From NCBI GenBank assembly GCA_963580455.1, contig OY756967.1:9322501-9386500 (forward strand): 64,000 bases of DNA, written 5' to 3'. A model generated the notes under the pieces. That model saw only the letters and a list, made by a program, of their open reading frames with translations. It did not search any database and was not told the DNA's origin. This document shows positions 13,157 through 22,785 of the stretch, one piece after another. This stretch comes from Euonymus europaeus (Eukaryota; Streptophyta; Magnoliopsida; Celastrales; Celastraceae). The position numbers and the translations under genes were made by a program. Within the stretch, counting starts at the first letter, position 1, and each line of letters begins with the position of its first letter.

Positions 13157-15427
13157 TGTGAGATCCCGACCCAAAAATATTATGTTTGGTTAAATTTTAA
13201 GTAATAAGTTATTGAAAAATGAGTTCGAAGAGATAACGGACCATTGGAAGTGTATAAGACCCAAAATTTTTAGTTTTGAGTCGAAATACGGATGATCCGT
13301 GAGGTACGGAATCATAGAAAAATGGTTTTGAGTTAGGTTCGGTAAATGGGTCATAACTTTGTGTATACATGTCCGTTTCGGGCCCGTAATATATCAAATC
13401 GAAGCTTGAACCGAGCCGGAAAATAAAATTTAGGAAAACTGGGTTTCTGGAAAACAGAGACCGTCCGGACGGTTAAAACAGCCGTCCGGACGGTTTGTGC
13501 AGGAACTGGGGCAGAGACATTTTTTAGAGAAAATTTTGGTGCTGTGAACAGTAGACCGTCCGGACGGTCTAACGAGGCGTCCGGACGGTTAGGCCTACGA
13601 GGTGGGCAGAGTGTTGAGAGAACAGTGAAGCGTCCGGACGGTCACTTGGGGCGTCCGGACGGTTATCGGGAAATCAGTTTTTAAGCTCAGTTTTTAGACA
13701 TTTCTGCATAATTTCACTTGGAGAGCCCGAGAAGAGAGAGAAAGAGTGAGAAACTTAGAGAGAGAAGGAGATTTGTTGAGGTTTTTGCTTGGTTTTCCAT
13801 GGATTCATGAAGCATGTCAAGAATCAAGGTGGAATCAAGGAAGATTTGAAGGTTTGAGGTGAGTTTTCATAGTTTTGGAATTCTAGGGTTTTTCCTAGAT
13901 TTGTTTGATTCTTTAATAGATGGAAGGTAAGGCTTAGATATGTTGATTATAGGTTGATTTTGGATGTATATGTAGATTGGTTTGTGATTTGGAGTAGAGT
14001 TGAGCTTGGGTTGAGTTTCAAGGATTTTGGAGAAATTTCTAGAGAGAGAAGGTGAGTAATTTTGAATTTATTGATTTAATTGATGTTTATATAAGTTGTT
14101 GGTTGTTTATTGGTGTATGAATGGGTTCGGTTTCGCCACATTGTTAGGTTTGGGAAATCGGAACCCTAGGAACGTAATTGTGGATTTTGTGGTAAATTGC
14201 TCAACAAGAGGTAGGGATTCTTACCCCATTTTCTATCGTATTGTTCTTCTCTAAAGAGCGGTTGAAATTCTTCATTGGTCTTTATTATTTGTGTTCTTGC
14301 CTAAATTGTTCCTTAGGAAGAACGAACCTTATTGTTGATTATTGATGAAGTGCATAACCTTTGAATGCTCAATCATCTATTGGGTATGATAATCCTCGAT
14401 CATGCATCACGTAGTTATTTATATATATGTAGGATTGTATATATATGATCTTCTTTTGCATGGCATCATTGGACATGAATTTTAGATGCATCGGGTCTAT
14501 GAGTATGGACTCGTAGTATCCTTAGGTTATACTTTTGTGATGATGTTGGATACCGAAGGGGCACGTCGTTGCCGGAATCGGGATTTCCATTGTGTAGGTG
14601 CACCTATAGTCGTTCCGGGGCAAAGTGCAAGGGTTCCGATGGTTTTCCGGAATATTCGTTGCCTAGTGCCAGGCGTTATAGGGTGTAGCCCGAGGTTATA
14701 CATTGTTGTGACATTTTAGGATGTCATGTTGCTGCACTGAGCTTGTTTCAATATTCAGCCTTTATGTTCTTATGATTCATTTTATTTTCCCTACTGAGCC
14801 TCCTGCTCACCCTATTTCCTTTCTGTATCCTTCAGGTGAGACTGGTGCTGAAAACCAGGCTGCGGATCAGTAGGAGGCGGCGTGACATGGAAGGCCACCC
14901 TAGGAGCACTAGGATATGTATTTGGTTGTTTGAGAACCTTGGTTATGAATCAAGTACATGTAGTACTTTATTTGGTTGACTATTATGTTGCTTAAATACT
15001 TTTTCGGTATGTTGGATGGATGGTCGGGAGGTATGCCGTGTGATCGGGACTTCCGTACCTGGATATTGGACCTTGGGTCCGGATTGATAGACTTTGATAG
15101 TCTTTGATGATATTATTGATATGAATATCCATTGCTTATTGATTGCATGTGATTAGGAGGCCTGAGGCCCTGCCTAGTGTGTGAATGTGGATAGATGGCC
15201 AGAGGCCCTGATAGGCTGCGGAACTTCTCTGATTATTATTGTTTTTCTTTCACGTATTGAATGAGATGTGACTCCAGGTTGGCACCCTCCGATATACGGG
15301 GAGGTGCTGTCGGATTTCTGTTAGAATCCGGGGTTAGGATGGCGTGTGGTAAGGTCCTTAGTGACGGGGCACACGCCTAAAGTGGCGCTCCCGGCTCAGT
15401 GCGTGAATTCCGGGTCGGGGCGCCACA
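13157..15427 (+). mobile_element. Solo LTR of a Tekay-type Ty3/gypsy element
   Basis: A 2271-bp sequence starting TGTGAGATCCC and ending GGGGCGCCACA, flanked by the 5-bp duplication TTTCC, inserted in the 3' LTR of the Ogre-like element. It has no interior and no second LTR, so it is a solo LTR left by recombination between the LTRs of a full element. It resembles the LTRs at 29265-31435 and 59101-61268: shared GACCCAAAAAT start, a stretch around TCCGTTTCGGGCCCG, the paired CGTCCGGACG palindromes, a CTACTGAGC...GCTCAC motif, and a similar end. It differs by an extra segment of roughly 100 bp near its start and many substitutions, so it is a separate subfamily. The 77-codon ORF at 14486-14719 lacks any known feature. 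Confidence 0.9.
13461..13662 (+). promoter_or_regulatory. Six CGTCCGGACG palindromes in three pairs spaced 21 bp
   Basis: The 10-bp palindrome CGTCCGGACG starts at 13462, 13483, 13557, 13578, 13631 and 13652. Within each pair the spacing is exactly 21 bp, two turns of B-DNA, so paired sites face the same side of the helix. The same pairing is in the other Tekay-type LTRs. The layout suggests binding of a protein that recognises dyads, or a dense CG methylation platform; the protein is not known to me. Confidence 0.7.
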
Positions 15428-15432
15428 TTTCC
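15428..15432. repeat. Right target-site duplication of the solo LTR
   Basis: TTTCC directly after the terminus CGCCACA; exact match to 13152-13156. Confidence 0.92.
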
Positions 15433-17270
15433 CATTTTGGCTCCGTCATCGGATCAATTAATCGATCATTTATCACACAATAAATTATAAATCAAACAAT
15501 ACACTCTAAGCCTTTTAAAAATCAAAACCCAAATGTTACCCACAAACCGGCCCAAAACAACTTCTTTTTTTTTTAAATAAAACCACTTGCAAGGCTCAAT
15601 TTAATCCATTTACCACATTTAATTTGAATAATCAAAAGTTCGATTAACTTACATCCAACCTCTAAAGCCCATTACCATCACTGAAACTCATGAATCCAAT
15701 CTAACTTATATAATTTGAAGTTGACCTTCAACCATTATCGATTCAAGCTACCATACCAAATAATATTTACAAAACTCGTAATACACAAAATCATGACAAA
15801 GAGTAACTGTCAAAGAACTACGACCTAGAACTAGAGACACATTCACTAATATTAGACTTGCCTTCTACGGTAACATTCACCCATCTGTTTATAAGAGAGA
15901 GAAAAAAAAACCAACTACAGAGCAACACATCAAATACATAGACAGTGATATAATTTCAGAAAGAAAATTCAACCAAATCCAAAGCATATGAAATCCAACA
16001 AACGAATTATATCCGAACTTCGGAAAATCCAAATAAAAACTTCCCTGCAACGAAAACCGATTACTGACAGAGCTTGAGCTAAGTAAAAAAAAGAAATTTT
16101 CGTAATCTATCCAGAAACTACAACCCATCTTTACTGAAATTCCCCTAGCATTTCAATTCATGCTCTGAAATATTCCTCTCCAAAACTCCCCAAAAGCTCC
16201 TGGCCATTCTCAATCAAGACCCTAGAAAATCAAAAAGGAAAAATAACAGAAAAATAACAACTGCCGACAGAAACCCAAAACATCCTCATGATTCACTCCT
16301 CACTGAAATCCCATCGCCAGAAAAGAAACTAGAAAAATCGAAATCCTCCGAAGAAAAGAACAAACCCTGAAACTCTCCCCAGAAAACTTGAAATAGAAGA
16401 AGGCAGGAACCCAGAAATTTTCCCCCAGAAAATCGTGACAGAAACCCAGAAACCACTCCGGACAATTCGTCTTCCCCGTAGATTCCAAACAAAAAGAAAC
16501 AATCGAAACAAAAGACCAGCAGGCCGAGACAGCCCAGAAAATCATTCAGAAAAATCGAAAACAGAAGAAACCAAAAAACTGAAATCCCTCTCTCCCCAAA
16601 ACTTCGAAGGTTCCCACCTTTTAGCCGATCTCTCTGCCCCTTTTTATACCTACGGCACCGAATCCTCGATCCCCCAAAATCAACAACATCCACCCTTCAA
16701 TTTCAACTCCAAATCCTCCTTTTGCTACTTTCGAATCTCTCTTTGAATTTTCGCCCTCTTTCTCCATTTTTTCAACATCTCCGGCGTCTCTTTTCTTCTT
16801 CCCGTTTCCCTTTGGTCGGGCGGCGTTTCTCTTGATGCATTCCGTCCCTCTCGTTTCTTCCCTTCTCCCTGCTTCTAGAATTAGGGCTTAAACCACGTGG
16901 GCCGGGCCTCTACCATTTAGGCCGAGTAAAACACTAAAGCTTTGGGCCGGGCCTCTACCATTTTAAACCCACTAAAACACTAACGTTTTGGGCCAGGCCG
17001 AGCTTCGTATTTTTAAAACTTTCGGGCCTAAATTGGGTTATATCTGACAAACGGGTCTGCTTGCTTCGTAAACCTTTGGGCTTTTGTAACGGGCTAGGAA
17101 ATATTTAGGCCTATTGGGTCAACACATGAGTCTTTAAATTGTTTGTTGAATTTCCTTTTAATTTTGGACCCAAGTTTAACTCTAATTCAACCTATATTTC
17201 GAGCTTTATTATTATTTGTATTTTTGGATTTTCTTGTTTAATTTTAAACCCAAAATTGGGGTACAACAGC

Positions 17271-17282
17271 TGCCCCCCCTTT
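17271..17282 (-). other. Polypurine tract of the Ogre-like element
   Basis: On the minus strand AAAGGGGGGGCA lies two bases before the 3' LTR. This is the expected primer for plus-strand DNA synthesis and agrees with the minus orientation given by the PBS at 24069-24086. Confidence 0.8.
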
Positions 17283-17522
17283 GCATGGTTTTACATAGTA
17301 AAAGTCATGTAAAGGCATAGTATCCCAATTTTGATTATGTGAATTTTTAAAACCAATCCAAAATACTTTAAACCACAACTTTAATCCACCAATCATTTCA
17401 ATCCTGTACTGAATGCATCTTCAATTTCCCAAGATACAAGAGTCACTCCTAACTTGATCAACCATTAGATTTTTTTATTATTTTAATTATTATTATTATT
17501 TTCTAATCCTTTATTTTATAAA

Positions 17523-18124
17523 GCTGCTCGGGATCACTAGAGTCATTCCCGGCTTGGCGAATCTTAAAAGTGCTCGGGATCACTAGGGCCATTCCCGGCT
17601 TGGCGAATCATTGGAAATGATTTTATTTTATATATATATATATATATTTTATAAAATGCTCGGGATCACTAGGGCCAGTCCCGGCTTGGCTAATCATTGG
17701 AAATGATTTTTTTTTTATAAAATGCTCGGGATCACTAGGGCCATTCCCGGCTTGGCAAATCTTATTATTATTTTATAAAATGCTCGGGATCACTAAGGCC
17801 ATTCCCGGCTTGGCTCATTTACAGATGCTCGGGATCACTAGCGCCATTCCCAGCTTGGCTCTCATTGTAAATGATTTCTTTTTATTATTATTTTTATAAA
17901 ATGCTCGGGATCACTAGGGCCATTCCCGGCTTGCCTCATTTAAAGATGCTCGGGATCACTAGAGCCATTCCCGGCTTGGCAAATCATTGTAAATGATTTT
18001 TTTATTTTGTATTTTATAAAGTGCTCAGGATCACTAGGGCCAGTCCCGGCTTGGCTAATCATTGGAAATGATTTTATTTATAAAAAAAATGCTCGGGATC
18101 ACTAGGGCCATTCCCGGCTTGGCT
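17523..18124. repeat. Tandem array with a 37-bp core near the 3' end of the Ogre-like interior
   Basis: Ten copies of a core reading GCTCGGGATCACTAG then GGCCATTCCCGGCTTGGC, starting near 17525, 17572, 17657, 17722, 17781, 17826, 17901, 17947, 18022 and 18090. Spacers are AT-rich and of unequal length, one with a run of (TA)n at 17630-17648. In element orientation this is just before the polypurine tract, the 3' untranslated region. Ogre-type elements are known to carry tandem repeats in that place. Confidence 0.9.
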
Positions 18125-18880
18125 CTCAATTTTAATCCATGATAATAGGCTTAATCCGTCATGAAAGCGTAATAGTTTTAATCTGCCATGAAAGGCTATT
18201 TTAATCCACAAATACTTTTAATTCACAACTTTAATCCAAAAAATGATTTTAATCTGCCATAAAAGCGTAATAACTTTAATCTGCCATAAAAGGCCATTTT
18301 AATCCACAAATACTTTTAATTCACAATTTTAATCCGAATAACGATTTTAATCTGCCGTGAAAAGCCATTTTAATCCACAAATACTTTTAATTCACAACTT
18401 TAATCCAAATAACAATTTTAGTCTGCCATGAAAGGCCATTTTAATCCACGAATAAATTTAATTCAAAACTTTAATCCAAATAACAATTTTAGTCTGCCAT
18501 GAAAGGCCATTTCAATCCATAAATGAATTTAATTCAAAAATTTAATTCAAATAACAATTTTAATCTGCCATGAAAGGCCATTTCAATCCATAAATGAATT
18601 TAATTCAAAACTTTAATCCAAATAATAATTTTAATCTACCATGAAAGGCCATTTTAATCCATAAATAAATTTAATTCAAAACTTTAATCCAAATAATAAT
18701 TTTAATCTACCATGAAAGGCCATTTTAATCCATAAATAAATTTAATTCAAAACTTTAATCCAAATAATAATTTTAATCTGCCATGAAAGGCCATTTTAAT
18801 CCATAAATAAATTTAATTCAAAACTTTAATCCAAATAATAATTTTAATCTGCCATGAAAGGCCATTTGAATTCACAAATA
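18125..18880. repeat. Tandem array with a 71-bp period in the Ogre-like interior
   Basis: About eleven units with the phrase CTGCCATGAAAGGCCATTTT followed by AT-rich ATCCATAAATAAATTTAATTC-like sequence. The last four copies are spaced exactly 71 bp (ATGAAAGG at 18641, 18712, 18783, 18854) and are almost identical; earlier copies are shorter and more diverged. This gradient suggests recent expansion at the high-coordinate end. Confidence 0.9.
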
Positions 18881-19337
18881 AATTTAATTTGAATCCCGAT
18901 GATGAAATGTGTTTTAATCCGAAAAATATTTTAATGCAAAAGATAACCTGAAATTTAATCTTAAAAGTTCAAAAATCTCTTAATGTGAAAATATGTTAAC
19001 TTAGAATTGAAATAATGAAATTGGGTATGTGAAAACCTCAAAATGATTGATGCATATGTATGAGAATATGATAAAGTCCGGTGCCACACTATACACCTGC
19101 GCAATTGCTAATCACATTTTAACTGCATCCCTTTCTGCTCCATTCTTTGATCAACGTATTATTTCTGATCATTTATTCATATATTTAATTTGACTCTGTT
19201 TTAATATTTCAGCTATACTTGAGGAGATATAATAAACGCCCGAATAAAATATTTCAAAATTTTCGTTAGGCGAATACTCGAATGAGAGTAATTTGAAAAC
19301 GAATATTTAAACTTGAAAACAATACGGCTTACTGCCT
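18881..19337. other. AT-rich interior spacer of the Ogre-like element
   Basis: No long ORF, no conserved domain and no repeat seen. A 77-codon ORF at 19213-19446 on the minus strand is of chance length for this composition. Confidence 0.5.
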
Positions 19338-19365
19338 GCGCTAAAAACTGCCCCAGTTTTTGCGC
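19338..19365 (-). other. Stem-loop 1 of three covarying hairpins
   Basis: GCGC (19338-19341), a single bulged T, AAAAACTG (19343-19350), loop CCC, CAGTTTTT (19354-19361), GCGC (19362-19365). All twelve pairs are Watson-Crick. Compare 21263-21287 and 22756-22785, which share the core but pair through different outer bases. Confidence 0.75.
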
Positions 19366-20537
19366 GTCATTTATCAAATATATTTTATGCCCATAAAATT
19401 TCCACCCTAATTGGTCATCTCTTAATAATATATTTTCCAACCTCAATTTTTTAGTTCAAATTTTCTAAGCATAGGATGCCAATATCCACCAATTTTCATA
19501 AGTTGATATTTCCCTTTTTTTTTAAAACAAATCTATGTCATACGTGTAGCACTGAGTTCCCACCTTCATCATTGAATCCTCTTTTAAAAAGTTACGGACT
19601 TTTAATTTCTATAAATCAATTTTATCTTTAAAGGGTCACGACTTCCAAGATACCGATTTGGTACACAATTTTCAATAGATCATAGACTCATTTTTCAAAA
19701 GGTTGAATCTCGGGTCTTGTCTTTCTTTCTACAACGGGACAAAATTTCCTTTTTCTATTGGAGGTCACGAGCTGCCTGTATTAATTTTGCTTGCGACTGT
19801 CAGTTCTCTAAAAGGCAGATATAAAATTACTCTAAAGGCGTATATAAGAGTCGCTTTAAAAAATGATAGTGAGCTGTCATTATTGACACCCCATCACTGG
19901 CTTTTCCTCTCTGTCATTATTGTGTTTTTACTTATTTTAATTCTCCTTCTCCTCCTTATTGGTAGTACCGCACTACCTTCATAATTATTGCTCACTGGTT
20001 CGTCCATTACCAGTCTCGCCCTCCAAATCCTCTACATTATCTGCTCGTCGTTCGGAGCTCGTTCAAAGCGATCCTTCTTCTTCAAATTTTCTTCAGTTCC
20101 CAGTTGACTTCGTTTAAGGTAACAATTCTATATCTCTTTAGTTAGGATTTCTGTAATTTAAATGCTTGATGTCTGGTGATTTCATTTGCTTCATAGATCG
20201 ATGCATTCAGACTTTGTATATGTGTTTATTTGTGATGGATTGAACTGGAATTTGTATTCTGTTGAACTGAGAACTTTAAGAGATACAATCCAGAAAACAG
20301 AAAACAGGGGGTATAGTGAGTTTCAGATCGTCTCACCACCCAGAAAAACCAGAGAGAAAAAAAATCCAAAAATTTCCAGAAAATCTCTGAACAAACCCGA
20401 TTTAGACTTATAATTCTGTTTTTTCTCTGGAATTTCTTTTTCCTCATCGAATCCCTGGCGCCTTTTTCTCATTTTCTTCTTCCAGCAGCGCTGGCTGTTC
20501 TTCCCCTTTCTTCGTCGTAGGGTTGGTTCAGAAATCT

Positions 20538-20563
20538 TGGGCCGAGGCATTTGGGTTCTAAAT
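20538..20563. repeat. 26-bp direct repeat, copy 1
   Basis: A segment starting TGGGCCGAGGCATTTGGG is repeated exactly at 20721-20746, 183 bp further on. Origin unclear: a local duplication, or the trace of an insertion. Confidence 0.8.
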
Positions 20564-20720
20564 GGGTTGGGCCGGATCAGGCGGGCTTCAAACGTTAATA
20601 CAAATTTCTCTTATTGGGCTTATTCATTGGGCTTTAAGTGAATGGCCGTATAGCTTGTTATTTGATGTTGGGCTTTTGACAAAATTGGGCCTAGTGCATT
20701 TAATTGTTGGACATATGTGA

Positions 20721-20746
20721 TGGGCCGAGGCATTTGGGTTCTAAAT
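20721..20746. repeat. 26-bp direct repeat, copy 2
   Basis: Exact copy of 20538-20563. Confidence 0.8.
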
Positions 20747-21262
20747 CCCTAATCAACAAATACATTTTTTTTTTGTATAATTCTGACCTAATTATATGTC
20801 ATGCCTGAAAATTTGAAACTTGTTATGAGTTATTTGGATCCTATGATTAATTCTTAACAATGATTAAATTTGTAATGTTCGCAGTTATTGCCTAGTGGGA
20901 GTTTCCTCTTGATCGAAAGAGCAATGGATTTATTTGTGAAGATGTTTTTAGTGTCTGTTCTGATATTAGCATTTTATGTGTATTTGATTCTTCACCTAGT
21001 GTGATTGATTCAGTTAAGTGAGACATGTAATGTTTGGACGTTTTATTATCTAAATAAAGTTGTGTGGTAATGTACTAAACTGACTTTTTAATTTTTATTA
21101 TTGGTGTTACCTAGTTTCTGGAGAAATTCATAATTCACATTCCCAAAATTTATTCAAATGTCACAAGCGGCCCATAATTCACATTCCTCAAAACCGAATC
21201 AATTTATCCTCACAACATGGCAAATCCAAGAATTAACATAAGTCGATATTTTCGGGGATAAT

Positions 21263-21287
21263 CACCAAAACTGCCCCAGTTTTGGTG
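21263..21287 (-). other. Stem-loop 2 of three covarying hairpins
   Basis: CACCAAAACTG (21263-21273), loop CCC, CAGTTTTGGTG (21277-21287): an uninterrupted 11-bp stem. The right arm overlaps the start of the 70-bp tandem duplication at 21277-21416, so half of the hairpin is duplicated without its partner. Confidence 0.75.
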
Positions 21288-21416
21288 TGCACTCACTGAT
21301 CGAATCCAACTTGTCTAAGCTGCTTTGAGTCCACTGTATCCGCCAACAGTTTTGGTGTGCACTCACTGATCGAATCCAACTTGTCTAAGCTGCTTTGAGT
21401 CCACTGTATCCGCCAA
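21277..21416. repeat. Exact 70-bp tandem duplication
   Basis: 21277-21346 and 21347-21416 are identical. The unit begins CAGTTTTGGTGTGCACTCAC and ends CCGCCAA. The perfect match implies a recent duplication or recent homogenisation. It lies just downstream, in element orientation, of the 148-codon ORF. Confidence 0.93.
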
Positions 21417-21497
21417 CAAACTTTTATTCTTGTCAACTTATTGCAACCTTTCAAGGATAATATATGAATGGGACGTCCCAATGCATAAAACCTCAAT

Positions 21498-21944
21498 TTA
21501 AAATTCATTAACCCATTCTTCGGGTTCATCCTCAAATTCATCCCAATTATCAACAAGATCATTATCAATGAGATCATCATACTGAAAGGCTTCTTCATCA
21601 GTGATAAATTTATTGATAAAATCATCCACATGATCAGTAATAAGATCTAATAAAATTTGATCACGGATTTGGGAAAATAGTGCTATTTCAAGAATATGCT
21701 TGCGTAGATCGAATGGTAGGTTAAAATGATGAAATATACGCAAACATTCTATTTTGACAGAATCAGCATTTAGAACAGGATAACTCCAAGAACGCTCGAA
21801 ATCATCTCCATAATGAACGACAACATTAATCTGTTCATTTTCTAATTCAAGAAAAAGGTGATTGGTTTTTGTTTGGGAAAAATGATTGTCAAAGATGGGG
21901 CTTGAAAACCTTTGTAAAATATTTTGAAGTGAAGTGAAAGCCAT
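21498..21944 (-). CDS. Unidentified 148-codon ORF in the Ogre-like element
   Basis: I do not recognise this protein. It lies in the sense direction of the element and is the longest interior frame without an obvious repeat origin. It begins MAFTSLQNILQRF. The N-terminal half mixes hydrophobic and charged residues (for example HLFLELENEQINVVVHYGDDF), and the middle looks helical (IFHHFNLPFDLRKHILEIAL). The last 45 or so residues are very acidic (YDDLIDNDLVDNWDEFEDEP). There is no signal peptide, no zinc knuckle, and no retroviral protease, RT or integrase motif. A TATATATA box lies 344 bp upstream (22288-22295). Alternatives: an accessory ORF of this family, a captured host coding fragment, or a chance frame. 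The balanced composition in an AT-rich setting favours a real or once-real coding sequence. Confidence 0.4.
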   Translation of the reverse strand: MAFTSLQNILQRFSSPIFDNHFSQTKTNHLFLELENEQINVVVHYGDDFERSWSYPVLNADSVKIECLRIFHHFNLPFDLRKHILEIALFSQIRDQILLDLITDHVDDFINKFITDEEAFQYDDLIDNDLVDNWDEFEDEPEEWVNEF

Positions 21945-22287
21945 TTAGACACGAGAAAACCAAGCAGGAGGACTTCAATGTGAGTGTGAGTGAAATCAAA
22001 AACAAAACATCAAGTGATACCTGTGTGACAGAGATATTAGGTGGAATAATTGCCACAATTAGCGGAGACTGTGAGATGAGGTGAGGCCTAGATAATCGTT
22101 GTTTAACAGAGGGTGGTGATGAATGGAGGAAACGGACTGCCTTCAATTTCCTAACCAAAGCCCCAGCTCTTTCCTATTAAGACTCGCGACCATTTGTCCC
22201 TTTTTTTCCAATATCTGCTCTCCAAAAGTTTCTGATTTTTTCTCACAGACCTCCATCTGATCTTTCCCTCTTTTCCAGAAAGGGGAA

Positions 22288-22295
22288 TATATATA
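22288..22295 (-). promoter_or_regulatory. TATA-like box upstream of the 148-codon ORF
   Basis: TATATATA, followed on the minus strand by a mixed-sequence leader of some 340 nt before the ATG at 21944. The sequence is palindromic, so it has no direction by itself; the assignment rests on the downstream ORF. Confidence 0.3.
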
Positions 22296-22755
22296 GGATG
22301 GTAAGGATGGAGTTGAAAATTATTTTAGGTTTTGAAGAATAGACAAAAAGGAAAAGATGAGTGGAAAAAATGTGTGGGTAGGTGTTGAAAAATGAATAAA
22401 GAGGAGAGAGGTGTGGAAAAAACGTGAGAGTTGTTGTTGAAAAATGAATAAAGAGAAGAAAGGTATGGAAAAAAGTGTAAGTTATTGTTGAAAAATGAAT
22501 AAAGATGAGAGAGGTGTGAATAAAAACAAAATAATGGAGTTAGTATTTGAAAAATAGGGTGGGCTTTGAATGTTGGATTGGGCTTAATTTTGTATTATGA
22601 AATGGTTTGGGTTGATTTTAAATTGGTCTTGGTTTTGAATTATGAATTTGGGGTAAATTTGGTTTGGACAAAAATCCGAGTAATGATTTGGATTCAAGTT
22701 GAGTAACGGGTCAGAGTTTTTCTTTAGGCTGAATCATTCACGGTAACGAATGGGA

Positions 22756-22785
22756 CGCACCAAAAACTGCCCCAGTTTTTGTGCG
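22756..22785 (-). other. Stem-loop 3 of three covarying hairpins
   Basis: CGCAC (22756-22760), a bulged C, AAAAACTG (22762-22769), loop CCC, CAGTTTTT (22773-22780), GTGCG (22781-22785). All thirteen pairs match. The bulged single base is in the same place as in stem-loop 1, and the outer stem sequence differs while still pairing. Confidence 0.75.

Larger units (their letters stand above)
12011..17268 (-). repeat. 3' LTR of the Ogre-like element, interrupted by a solo LTR
   Basis: Matches 24089-27070 along its length once the insertion at 13157-15427 and one 5-bp target copy are removed: 1146 + 1836 = 2982 bp, the same as the other LTR. On the minus strand it begins TGTTGTACCCC and ends GGTTGCGACA. 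Near the LTR end is a GGGGTGCCTAACACC segment with a small GGTG/CACC stem. An antisense-looking ORF of 135 codons (16286-16693) recurs in both LTRs but has no recognisable domain and biased low-complexity composition; I do not call it. Confidence 0.9.
19841..21058 (+). other. Gene-like antisense stretch inside the Ogre-like element (possible captured transcription unit)
   Basis: On the plus strand, opposite to the element, are features in the order of a plant transcription unit. A TATATAAG box lies at 19841-19848. A pyrimidine-rich leader-like stretch follows at about 19920-20118. A possible 78-nt intron has GTAACA at 20119 and ends CATAG at 20196. A further acceptor-like TTCGCAG ends at 20884, and an AATAAA signal lies at 21053-21058. 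No long ORF fits; the longest, 75 codons at 20186-20413, has no known domain. A 26-codon hydrophobic reading frame starts at 20924 in the last segment. This could be a captured host gene fragment, a promoter of the element itself, or coincidence. Confidence 0.3.

Noticed and set aside
14486..14719. 77-codon ORF in the solo LTR
   Set aside because: No counterpart frame in the related LTRs and no recognisable feature.
16286..16693. 135-codon ORF on the minus strand of the Ogre-like LTR, also at 26088-26495
   Set aside because: Present in both LTRs because LTRs are copies. The composition is Phe/Gly/Ser-rich, overlapping frames are also open, and no domain is visible.
17523..18880. Possible CRISPR array
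   Set aside because: The repeats have uneven spacers that are themselves repeated and AT-rich, in a plant retrotransposon. There are no cas genes, and the setting is nuclear.
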